Below are positions 18,191 through 43,900 of a stretch of DNA of 64,000 nt, in pieces (within the stretch, counting starts at the first letter, position 1; every line of letters starts with the position of its first letter). The position numbers and the translations under genes are program-made. The notes beneath the pieces are model-generated. The model did no database searches. It saw only the letters and a program-made list of their open reading frames with translations, and was not told the DNA's origin. Origin of the DNA: Pseudomonas sp. 10S4 (lineage in GTDB: Bacteria > Pseudomonadota > Gammaproteobacteria > Pseudomonadales > Pseudomonadaceae); the NCBI RefSeq assembly GCF_034344865.1, contig NZ_CP133774.1:6820001-6884000 (forward strand), read 5' to 3'.

Positions 18191-21100
18191 TCAGCCGTTT
18201 TGTGCAGCCTTGGCGTTTTGCAGTTGCCGGGCCTTTTCGGTGAGCAAGGCTTTTTCTTCGGGGCTCATGTTGTCCAGGCGTAACCGCGCCTGAGCGATTC
18301 TCTCCAGTTGACCGGGACTGCTTTCCCCGGATCTCAACGCCACCGCCAGACCCGCCACGGTCGGGTGATCAAACACCACGCCCGGCTGGATTTCGCACTG
18401 CAACAGCTTGCGAATCCCGGCCACCAGTTTGATCACCAGCAAGGAATGGCCACCGGCAGCGAAAAAGTCGCGGTCGATACCCAGCCGTTCAACGCCGAGC
18501 AATTGCGCCATGCGTGCAGCCAGCAATTGCTCAAGGGCATCGCGGGGTGCCATGCCCTCGTCGTCAGTCTTGGCTGCCGCGAGTTGCTGCAAGGCTTTGC
18601 GGTCGACTTTGCCGTTGGCCAGTCGCGGGAAGCTGTCGAGCCATTGCAGGTGCTGCGGCAGCATCACGCTGGGCAGGCGTAAGGCCAGTTCGTCGCGAAT
18701 CTCGTCGAGCACAGTGGCCGAAGGTGTTTGATGCGGGACGATGAACGCCAGCATCCCCTCTTGACCCGGCAACACCAGTGCCTGAGCAACTTGAGGCAAA
18801 CGCAGCAATTCAGCCTCGACCTCGGCCAGTTCGATGCGGAAACCGCGCACCTTGATTTGCTGATCCCGACGACCGTGCAGTTGAATCGCCAGATCCGGAC
18901 GATAGCGGGCCAGGTCGCCGGTTCGGTACAGCCGCTCTTCAGGGTTGAACGGGCTCTGGATAAACACCTGAGAATCGGCTTCGACATTGACGTAGCCACG
19001 GCACACCTGCGCGCCACCGAGGTACAACTCGCCCAGCACGCCGACCGGCGCCAGTTGCAGGTTGTCGTCGAGGACAAACACCTGATTGTTGCCCAGCACT
19101 TGGCTCAGAACGGCGGCATCCGGCACCTCGGTATTCAGCGACAACGGATGAACCAGCACGCCCACCGTAGCCTCGGTCGGGCCGTAGTGGTTGAACACTC
19201 GGCAATCGCTGCGCAGGCGAGCGATGCGTTGTACCAGCGCCGGAGCAATCGGTTCGCCACCGAGAATCAGCGTGCGCGGCAGTTGCGCGCGCTCGCTTTC
19301 GAGCAACGCGGCGAGGTGCGACGGGACGATCTTCAGGCAATCAATCGCCCGCTGTTGCACGAAGTCGGCAAACAGGTTGCCATCCTGCATCTGCTCATCG
19401 CTGGCCACGTGCAGGGTCGCGCCGTTGAACAGTGCGCCGAACAGCGCGGTGTTGCCCAAGTCCGCCGCCACCGTGGAGGTGAAGCCGAACTGTTTGCACT
19501 GTTCCAGCGCCAAGGCCTGGCTGACGTGGGCGGTGTAGTTGAGCAATTGGCCGTGCTCGATCACTACGCCTTTCGGCACACCGGTCGAACCGGAGGTGAA
19601 CAGCACGTAGGCGGCGTCTCCACCCTGCGTAGCGAGTTCGATGGCCGACCCGGCAGCCGGGGCCGATTGCAGCACTCGCTCCACCGTCGCCAAGGGCAAC
19701 GGATGATCGTGCCATTGAGCGATGTTCCGGGCGTCGACCAGCAGCAACGCGGCGCCGGCCTGTTCCAGCATCAACGCCTGACGGGCCTGCGGCCATTGCG
19801 CATCCAGCGGAAGATACGCTGCACCGATCCGCCAGGCTGCCAGCATCGCGACCACCAGGTCCGCCGAGCGCGGCAAGGCCAGCGCGACAACCGCGCCTGC
19901 GGCCAGGCCTTGGGCTTTCAGTGCCTGGGCCAACGCCTCGACGTTCGCCTGCAACTGCCCGTAGCTCAGGCGTTGATCGCCGTCGGTCAGGGCGATGGCA
20001 TCCGGCGTGGTCCGGGCCCAATCGGCAATCCGTTGCGGCAGGAACCAGCCATCGACCAATACTTGCGCTGGCGGGTTGATTGCCAGCAGACGCTGCAGTT
20101 CCGCGGCACCCAGCAAGCTCAATTGGCCGAGTTCGGCGTGAGGATTGGTGACGATGTTTTCGAGCAAGACGCGCAACTGCGCCAGCAACCCTTCAATCGC
20201 CTGAACTGAGTAACGGGACGCTGCGTAGTGCAGATGGAACGCCTGCGGGTTGCCCGATTCGTCCGTTTCCAGTTCAAGCATCAGCTCAAACAGCGCTTCC
20301 CGCGCCAGCGGACGCGCAACCGGCGTCCATTGCAGATTCGCGGATGTCTCGACCTGCGTCGCCCGGCGGACGGCAAAACCGTAGGCCGGGCGAGCGGCCG
20401 CCGGAGCCAGTTCAGGCGACCAGTATTCCTGCCAGGTACGGTGTTCATCCAGACGCGCCGTCAGCTCAACCGCCCACGAACTGAACGTGGTATTCGCCGG
20501 CAGCGAAAGGTTCAGCGGCAGGGTTTTCTCGAACACGCCCAAGGCGTCGCCGAAGTATTCGTAATCGTCGCGGCTGTCATGCCGCACGCCGACCAGCACC
20601 TGCTCGTGTCCGCTCAGTCGCCCAAGCAGCAACCACCAGGCGGCTTGCAGCACTACGCTCGGCGGTTGTTCCAGAGCACTGGCCAACCGCTGCAAACCGG
20701 GTTCGACGCAAACCGTCAGCGAGGCCGTGGCCGACGACGCAGGATTCGCGTTGCGATAAACCAGCCACGGCGTGCTCAGCTCAGCCTCAGCCCCTTGCAG
20801 ATGTTGCTGCCAGTAGGCGCGAGCGCTGGCCGCGTCTTCGTCGAGCACCACTTCACTGCGCCATTCCAGGTACTGGGTGAATTCACCGGGCTCTTCATCG
20901 TCCGCCGTCGCCTGCAGCTCGTAGGCGCTCGGTAATTGCTGAAACAGCAACCGCACGGCGCTTTCGTCGAGGCTGTGCCGGGCCAGGCCCAACACCAGTT
21001 TCCAGCGCTCGTCGGCCAGGCGATAAAGCACCGCTTGCGCGCCCTCGGACTCAGCGATATCGAAAGAACGTTCCGCCCATTCGGTGAGTTGCGCCTGAAT

Positions 21101-21402
21101 ATCGGCCGGCGTTTCGACCCGAGTCTGCACGGTCAGCGGGAAGCGCTCGGCGCCCCCGACGAACTGTCGAAGGCCATGAAAACCCGCCGCCTTACCGAGT
21201 CGCGCCACCAGCATCGGCTGCTGCGCCAGCAAGGTATCGAGCGCCAGTTGCACCCGCTGCGGATCGAGGGCGCCGCTGATCTCGACCTCGAGAAAACGCA
21301 GCGCATCCGCGCAGGCCGGGGCCTTGGGCAGTTGTTCAATCAACAACTGCTGCTCGGGCGTCAAGGCGTAACCCAGGTCCTGCTGGTCCATCGATACCTC
21401 GT

Positions 21403-21406
<4 letters not shown>
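18191..21406 (-). CDS. Pyoverdine NRPS3: interface domain-A(Asp)-T
   Basis: A 1,071-residue NRPS module. The first ~430 residues look like a condensation domain, but the HHxxxDG active site is replaced by RHSLDES near residue 137, so it cannot be an ordinary condensing unit. This matches the 'interface' domain that positions an in-trans hydroxylase on the carrier domain in siderophore synthetases. The adenylation domain (TSGSTGVPKG near 607) has the code DLTKIGHVGK, an aspartate signature. The carrier Ser is in GGHSLL near 987, and there is no thioesterase. The C-terminus is a Lys/Gln-rich helix that may dock to the next enzyme. Its ATG overlaps the NRPS2 stop. With the hydroxylase ending NRPS2 it should load and beta-hydroxylate Asp. 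Confidence 0.85.
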
Positions 21407-34903
<13,497 letters not shown>

Positions 34904-34904
34904 G

Positions 34905-37900
34905 TCAAAGGGTCTCCAGGTCCGCGAGGAAGTCGTGCATTTCACTCAGGTCGTCGCTGGAGTGAGGGGTCAGGTGTACCGCCAGTTGTTCGGCGTATTC
35001 AGCCAAGGATGAAGTTCGGAAAAGCAGGTCCAGAGGCACGGCGGCCCCCTGTTCCATTTGCAGGCGTGCCGTTGCTTGTGTCGCCAAAAGTGAATGTCCA
35101 CCCAGTTCAAAGAAGTTGTCGTCGCGCCCTACCCGTTCCAGCTTGAGCACGTCCTGCCAGATCACGGCCACGCTCTGCTCCAGCGCGCCCTGCGGCGCCA
35201 CATAGGCGCGCAACAATTGGTTGGCGTCCGGCAGCGGCAAGGCCTTGCGATCGAGCTTGCCGTTCGGCGTCAGCGGGAAGCGTTCGAGCACCAGCCAGTG
35301 GGCCGGGATCATGTAGTCCGGGAGCATCGGCGCGAGGTGCGATTTGAGTTCGTCGCGCAGTGCAGCGTCGGACGCCGGCTCAGTCGCCGGAATGACGTAA
35401 ACCACCAGTTGCGTGCCGCCCGGTCCTTCCTGAGGCACAACCACGGCCTCGCGAATCAGCTCGTGGGCGAGCAGGCAGGCTTCGATCTCGCCCAGTTCGA
35501 TGCGGAAACCACGAATCTTCACCTGGTGATCGACCCGACCGAGGTACTCGACCATGCCGTCGATACGATGCCGCGCCAGGTCACCGGTGCGGTATAACCG
35601 CGCGCCCTTGCCGAACGGGTCCGGCAGGAAACGCTCGGCAGTCATGGCCGCACGCCCGTGGTAACCACGGGCCAGGCCGTCGCCGCCGATCAGCAGCTCA
35701 CCGATCAGACCGGCCGGGTTCGGCGCAAAGTGGTCGTCGACGATGTACAGCGCAGTGTTGGCAATCGGCCGGCCCAGAAATGGCAGACGCTTGCGTTCGG
35801 TCAGTTGATAAGCCGCCGACCAGATCGTGGTTTCGGTCGGGCCATAGAGGTTCCAGACCTGTCCAGCCACACCCAGCAGCCGCTCGGCCAGATCCTCGGC
35901 CAACGCTTCGCCGCCGCACAGGCATTTGCGCCCGCGAAGGTTCGCCAGCAACGGGTGGTCGAGCAACATCCGCCAGGTCGATGGCGTCGCTTGCACAATG
36001 CTGACCTGTTGCTGCTCGATCACCCGCAGCAGCGCCTCGGGATCGTGGGCGCTGAGCTTGTCGACCAGCACCACCGCCGCGCCGCAGAACAGCGGCCCGT
36101 AGAGTTCCAGACCGAAAATATCGAACGAGAACGTCGTCAGCGACAGCATGCGGTCAACCGCTGTAATGCCCGGCTCCTTCGCCATGCTGACGACGAAGTT
36201 CACCAGTGCTTCATGGCGCACCATCACGCCCTTCGGCTTGCCGGTCGAACCGGAGGTGTAGATCGCGTAGCAGAGATTGTCGCCATCGACCGCCACGTGC
36301 GGGTCGTGGTCAGCAGCCGATTCGTCCGGCGCACCGAGCAGCAGGGTTTGCACCCCGACCGGAATCGGCAGTTGCTCCAGCAGCGACACCTGGGTCAGCA
36401 ACAGTTGCAGGCCACTGTCCTCGATCATGTGCGCCAGGCGATCCGTCGGGTATTGCGGGTCCAGCGGCACGTAGGCGCCACCGGCCTTGAGGATCGCCAA
36501 CAGGCCGACAATCATCTCCAGACCACGGTCCACGGCAATCCCGACCAATTGATCCGGGCCGACGCCTTTTTCAATCAAGCGATGGGCCAAGCGGTTGGCG
36601 CGGATGTTGAGTTGGCGGTAGGTCAACGACTGCTCGGCAAATACCAGAGCAGTGGCGTCCGGCGTGCGTCGGGCCTGGGCCTCGATCAGCCGATGGATGC
36701 AACGCTCGCTCGGGTAGTCGGCCTGACTGGCGTTCCACTCCAGCAGATGCTGTTGGGTTTCACGCGGGTCCAGCAAGGTCAGGTCGCCCAGCGATTGCTG
36801 TGGGTTGCCGATCATTTGCTGCAACAAGCGCTGAAGATGCGTGCCGATCTGCTCGATCGAGTCCTGGGCAAAACTGGCGCACTGGAAGCTGAACTGCACC
36901 GCCAGTTGCGCACCGAGGCTGACCGACAGCGTCAGCGGATAGTTGGTTTGTTCCAGGTTATCCACCGCGCCAAAGCGCAGACCTTGCGGTGAACCTTGCT
37001 CCAGTGCCTCGGAAATCGGGTAGTTCTCGAACACCAAAATGTTATCGAACAAGGCTTCACCGCCCTGCCCGGCCCAACGCTGGATGTCGAACAACGCCGT
37101 GTGTTCGAACTCGCGCAGCGCCAGGTTCTGCGCCTGCACGACGTGCAGCCAGTCGCCCAGACTCTGCTCGGCACGCGGGCTGGCGATGACCGGCAAGGTG
37201 TTGATGAACAGACCGATCTGCTGCTCGACCCCGACCAGATCCGCCGGGCGCCCGGACACCGTGGCGCCGAACGCGACGCTGGATTTGCCGGTGTAACGCT
37301 GCAACAGCAACAGCCACGCCGCTTGCACCAGGGTGTTGACGGTGACTTTCGACTCGCGGGCGAACTCGCTCAAGCGCAGGGTTTGACCATCATCCAGCGC
37401 GATGTGGTGCTGGCCGTACAGGTGAGTCGCGACCTCCTCGGTCGGCCGGGCAAACACTTGCGCCAGGCGCAGCGGCTCGTCGAGGCTGCGCAACTGCGGC
37501 GTCCAGAACGCTTCGCTGGCGGCCGCGTCCTGGCGTTGCAACCAGGCGATGTAATCGCGATAACGCCCTGGCTGGCGAACCACGCCCTGACCGCTGTAAT
37601 GCTGCAGCACCTCGCCGAGCAACTGCGCACTGCTCCAGCCGTCCATCAGGATGTGATGGTTGGTGTAGATCAGGTGATGACGGTCGGCAGCGGTTTGCAC
37701 CAGCACCAGACGCAACAGCGGCGCCTGAGTCAGATCGAGGCCTTGGGCCCTTTCTTCATCTGCAAGGGTTTGCAGCGCCGCATCGAGGTCGAGCTGATTA
37801 CGCCAGTCCAGCACCGAAAACGGCACTTCGATGTTGCGATGAACCACCTGAATCGGCTGCTCCAGATCGCCCTGCCAGAAGAATCCGGTGCGCAGGATAT

Positions 37901-40900
37901 CGTGAGCATCAAGCGCCGCTTGCCAGGCGTCGCGGAAGCGTTGCGGGTCGACGCCATCAACGTCCAGACGCATCTGGTTGATGTAGTCGCCGGTGCCTTG
38001 TTCAAGCAAGGTGTGGAACAGCATGCCCTGCTGCATCGGCGATAACGGGTAGATGTCGTCAATGGTTTGAGGTGCGACAGCCAGGTTGTCCAGTTGCGCC
38101 TGGGACAGTTGCGCCAACGGAAAGTCTGACGGTGTAACGCCGCGATTGGCGGTGTCACAGCAATGAGCGATGAGCGCGGTGAGTTCTTGCAGGTAGTCAT
38201 CGGCCAGGCGCTGGATGGTCGCCTCGTTGAACATCTCGCCGCTGAAGGTCCAGCTCAGGTCCAGTTCGCCGCCAAACACTTGGCCGTCGAGGGCCAACTG
38301 ATTGCCCAGCGGGCCTTGCAGGTTCACTTCCTGGCCGCCGGACTCGCTGGTCGGCACGAACAAGGCATCGCCCGCCGCATCGAAACTGCCATCGAACTGA
38401 CCGAGGTAGTTGAAGGTCAGGCGTGGTTTTGGCAGCGCTTGCAGGGTTTGCCGCGCGTGGTCGTCGCCCAGATGCGCAAGGGCACCGAAGCCGATGCCTT
38501 TGTTCGGGATCGCCCGCAGTTGTTCCTTGATCTGTTTAAGCGAGGTGCCCAGCTCGGCAACCGGGGTCAATTTCGCCGGGAACAGGCTGGTGAACCAACC
38601 GACCGTGCGGGTCAGGTCCACCGCTTCGAACAGGTCTTCGCGACCGTGACCTTCAAGTTGTACCAAAACACTGTCGTCACCGGTCCAGCGCACCGTCACC
38701 CGCGCCAGCGCGGTCAGCAGCAGGTCGTTGACCTGCGTGCGATAGGCCGCCGGGGCTTCTTGCAACAGTTGGCGGGTCAGGGTTTTGTCGAGTTGGCTGC
38801 GAATCACCAACGCTTGCTGGTGTTGCTGCCCGCCCTCGGCGTTGTCGCACGGCAATGCGACTGGCGCGCCTTGCAATTGTTGCTGCCAGTAAGCCAATTC
38901 GGTCTGCAACGGAGCACTGGCGGCATAGTCTTGTAGCGCTTCGGCCCAAGCCTTGACGGGGCTGGTCTTGGCCGGCAATTGCACGGCTTTACCGGCCAGG
39001 CTTTGGCGGTAAGCGGTTTGCAGGTCTTCGAACAGGATGCGCCACGACACGCCATCGACCACCAGGTGGTGAACGACCAACAACAAGCGTTGAGTACCAT
39101 CGGCCAGGTTCGCCAACACGGCGCGCATCAGCGAACCGTCACTGAGTTGCAGGCTGCGTTGGGCTTGATTACCCAAGGCTTCGAGGGCTGCCAGATCGGC
39201 GACGTTGGCTTGCCAAAGGATCGCTTCGAGTTTGTTATCACGGTACTGCGCGAACCAACCTTCGGCCTGCGAAACGAAGTTCAAACGCAAGCTGTCGTGA
39301 TGAATCAGCAACGCGGCCAAGGCCTGTTCCAAGGCTTGAGGATTCAACGCCTGAGTCGGCTTGAGCATCACCGACTGGTTCCAGTGACGACGATCAGGAA
39401 TCTGCTGAGCGAAGAACACCTGATGCACTGGCAACAGCGGAGTTTCGCCGGTCACCGGACGCTGATCGATCTGCTGCAACGGTTCGCCGGTCTGGACCAC
39501 CGCCACCAGCGCTTGAATGGTCTGGTGCTGGAACAGGTCTTTCGGGGTGAAGCGCAGGCCGGCCTGACGGGCGCGGCTGACCACTTGAATCGAGATGATC
39601 GAATCGCCGCCCAGCTCAAAGAAGTTGTCGCTCAAACCCACGCGTTCGAGCTTCAGCACGTCTTGCCAGATCGTCGCCAGTTGCTGTTCCAGCGCGCTTT
39701 GCGGCGCCACGTAGGCCTGCTGCAATTGGCTGACGTCAGGGCGTGGCAGGTTCTTGCGGTCGAGCTTGCCGTTGGGGGTCAGCGGCATGCAGTCGAGCAG
39801 CAACACGTAGGCCGGAACCATGTGCGCCGGCAGTGCGGCTTTAAGCTGTTCACGCAATGATTCGGCGAAATCCTTGCCTTGGGCGTCGCCGACCACGTAA
39901 GCGACCAGCCGTTTGCTGCCGGCGCTTTCCTGAGCGACCACCACCGCTTCGCGGACACCATCGAAGGTCTGCAAACGCGCTTCGATTTCGCCCAGCTCGA
40001 TACGGAAACCACGGATCTTCACCTGGTTGTCGATACGTTCCAGGTAATCGAAAGTCCCGTCGGCGCGTTGGCGCACCAGGTCGCCAGTGCGATAGAGCAA
40101 ACCGCCGGTACTGCTGAACGGATCAGCCACAAACCGCTCGGCCGTCAGGCTCGGACGATTCAGGTAACCACGGGCCAGCCCGGTGCCGCCGAGGTACAGC
40201 TCACCGGCCATGCCTTGGGACAACAGGTTCAGGTCGGCGTCGAGCACGTAAGCGCTGCGATCACCGATGCGACTGCCAATCGGCGCATAAGCCGCGCCGC
40301 ACTGCACCTCGCGGCCAGCCTTCCAGATCAGCGGTGTGACCACGGTTTCGGTCGGGCCGTAGCCGTTGATGATGTACTCCGGGTTCAGCGCACGCTTGAC
40401 CCGTTCAAAACTGGCGTTCGGCACCGCATCGCCGCCGAAGCAGTAGATGCGCACCTTCGGCGGGTTGCCTTCACGTTCAGCGTATTCGGCCAGTTGTTGC
40501 AGGTAGACCGGCGGGAACGCGACCACGGTCACGCCGTGTTCGATCATCGCGTTGTAGGTCTGCTCCGGGGTCCACAGGCTGTCGTCGCGAATCAGCAGCG
40601 AAGCGCCGTGGGTCAGGCTGGTCAACCAGCGTTCATGGGCGCCGTCGAAGGCGAACGACATGAAGTGGAATTCGCAGTCGCTGTCACGCATTTCATAACG
40701 TTCGCCGATGGCCAGGCAATGCATCGCCAGCGGACCGTGGGTCACGCTGACGCCTTTCGGATTGCCGGTGGAACCGGAGGTGTAGATCACGTAGGCGAGG
40801 TTGTTCGGGGCGAGGTTTACAACCGGTGCCGTTGTTGGACGTGCCCTCAGGTCGAGGTGATCCAGCTCCAGAACGTTCATGACATCTTCAATCGGCAACT

Positions 40901-43900
40901 GCGCCGAAATCCGCGAGTCGGTCAGCAGCAGCGCCAAACCCGAATCCTGCATCAGGTACGCCAGGCGTTCGCGCGGGTAACTGGTGTCCAGCGGCACATA
41001 CGCCCCACCAGCCTTGAGCACCGCCAGCAACGCGACGATCAAGCCTTCGCCACGCGGCAGCGCCACGCCGACCCGCACTTCCGGGCCGACGCCTTGCGCC
41101 ACCAGTTCATGGGCGAGGCGATTGGCCCGCAGGTCCAGTTCGCCGTAGCTGAAACGCTGACCGTCGAAGATCACCGCCGTGCGCTCGGGACGCTGGGCCG
41201 CCAGCGCAGCGAAACGCTGATGCACCGCGACATTAACCGGGTACGGTTGCGGCTGGTTGTTCGCTTGTTGCAGGGCCTGTTCTTGCGGGGTGACCAGGGC
41301 GATTTCACCCAGGCGCCGCTCGGCGGACTCGGCAAAGCTGTCGAGCAAGTGCAGCAAATGGGCGCTGAGACGTTCGATGGTCGCGGCGCTGAACTTCGCC
41401 TGATCGAAACTCAAATGCAGCGCCAACGTTTCGCCAAGCGTCACGCCAATCGTCAGCGGATAGTGAGTTTGATCCTGATTGGCGACGTCGCCGAACACCA
41501 CGCCTTGGGCAGTGCCGTGTTGCAGTGCTTCGGAGATCGGGAAGTTCTCGAACACCAGCAAGGTGTCGAACAGCGACTCACCGCCCTGCCCGGCCCAGCG
41601 CTGGATATTCGCCAGCGGCGTGTGTTCGAACTCGCGCAGGCTGAGGTTTTGCGCCTGCACCGCAGCCAGCCACGCGCCGACGCTTTGGTCCGGACGCGAG
41701 CCGGCGATCACCGGCAAGGTATTGATGAACAGACCGACTTGTTGCTCGATACCCACCAGGTCCGCCGGACGCCCGGCGACGGTGGTGCCGAACGCCACGC
41801 AGGCGCTGCCGGTGTAACGCTGCAACAGCAACAGCCACGCGGCCTGGACCAAGGTGTTGACGGTAATTTTCTGCTGACGGGCAAAATCGTTCAGGCGACG
41901 GGTCCGCAACGCGTCAGCCTCGAAATGACGCAACGTGTGGCCGGTTTCGACCAACACTTCGCCGCCGCTCGCCGCGGCTTGGGCCAACACGGTCGGTTCC
42001 TGTAAATCGCCGAGTTGCGCCAGCCAGAACGCTTCGCTGACGGCGCCATCCTGACGTTGCAGCCACTGGATGTAATCGCGATAACGACCGACCGGGCGCG
42101 GCGGTTGTTTACCGCTGTAACGCTGCAACACCTCGCCGAGCATCTGCGCGCTGCTCCAGCCATCCATCAGGATGTGGTGGTTGGTGAAGATCAGGTGGTG
42201 ACGGGTGTCCCCGGTCTGGATCAAGGTCAGGCGCAGCAGCCCGGCCTGGGTCAGGTCGAAACCTTGGGCCAGGTCGGCGGCGGTGAAGTCGCTGAGGGCC
42301 TGGGCGATGTCAGTGCGTTCGCGCCAGTCGAGCAGCACATAAGGCAGCGGCAGGTGGCGATGGATGATTTGCAATTGTTCCTGCAACTCGCCCTGCCAGA
42401 TGAAACCGCTGCGCAGGATGTCGTGGGCGTCCATGGTCGCCTGCCAGGCATCACGGAAACGCTCGGCGTCGAGGCCGTCGACATCGACGCACAACTGGTT
42501 GATGTAGGTGCCGGTGCCCTGTTCGTACAAAGTGTGGAACAGCATGCCTTGTTGCATCGGCGACAGCGGGTAGATGTCCTCGATGTCGGCGGCCGGGACC
42601 GGGATTGCGTCCAGTTGCGCCTGATCGATCCGCGCCAGCGGGAAGTCCGACGGCGTGACACCCATCGACTCCGGCAGGCAGCAATGGCTGATCAACGCTT
42701 CGAGTTCGCGAGTGTATTCATCGGCCAATCGGGCGATGGTCGATTCGTTGAACACCTCGCGGCTGAAGGTCCAGCGCAGGTCGAGTTCGCCTTCAAACAC
42801 CTGACCTTCGACGCCCAGCCAGTTGTCCAGCGGCGCTTCGGCGCTTTGTTCGAGGCCGGCACTTCCGCCGGCCGGGCTGAACAATACGCCTTCATCGGCA
42901 TCGAAACTGCCGTCGAACTGGCCGAGGTAGTTGAAGGTGATGCGCGGTGCCGGCAAGGCTTTGAGGCTGGATTGCACCGACTCACCGCCGAGGTATTTCA
43001 GCACGCCAAAACCAATGCCTTTGTTCGGGATTGCCCGCAGTTGTTCCTTGATCTGCTTGAGCGCCGAGGCCAGGGAATCGGCGGTTGTCAGGCGCACCGG
43101 GAACAGGCTGGTGAACCAGCCGACGGTGCGGGTCAGGTCGATCGCGTCGAACAAGTCCTCACGACCATGACCTTCGAGTTGGATCAAGGCGTCAGCGTGG
43201 CCGGTCCAGCGGCAGATCACCCGGGCCAGCGCGGTCAACAGCAGATCGTTAACCTGGGTGCGGTAAGCGGCGGGCGCCTGCTGCAACAGTTGTTGGGTGA
43301 AGGCTTTGTCCAGTCGGCTGTGAACCACTTGGGCATGACGGCTTTGTTGACTGCCTTGCGGGTTGTCGCATGGCAGTTCGACGGTCGCACCGTTGAGTTG
43401 CTGGTGCCAGAAACTCAGCTCCGCTTGCACGGCTTCAGTACGCGCATAAGCCTGAAGATGCTCGCCCCAGGCCTTATAGGAACTGGTTTTGGCCGGAAGT
43501 TTGGCACTCGCGCCCAGCGACGCTTGCTCGTAAGCGAACTGCAAATCCTCCAGCAAAATGCGCCACGAAACACCGTCCACGGCCAAGTGATGGATCACCA
43601 GCAACAGACGTTGGCTGCCATCGGTCAACGTCGCCAACACACCGCGCAGCAACGGACCGTTATGCAGGTCGAGGCTGCGCTGGGCCTTGGCGTAGAGGTC
43701 GTCCAGTTCGATGGTGCTGACGTTGTCGGCGGTCCAGAGCAATTCGTTATCGACCGCAACCGCTGCCACTTCGGCGCGTCCTTCGGTAAACCGCGAACGC
43801 AGTACGTCGTGGTGCGCCATCAACACATTCAGCGCTTGAACCAACGGTGCCGCTTGCAAGCCTTGATGGGCGCGCAGCAGCACAGCCTGGTTCCAGTGGT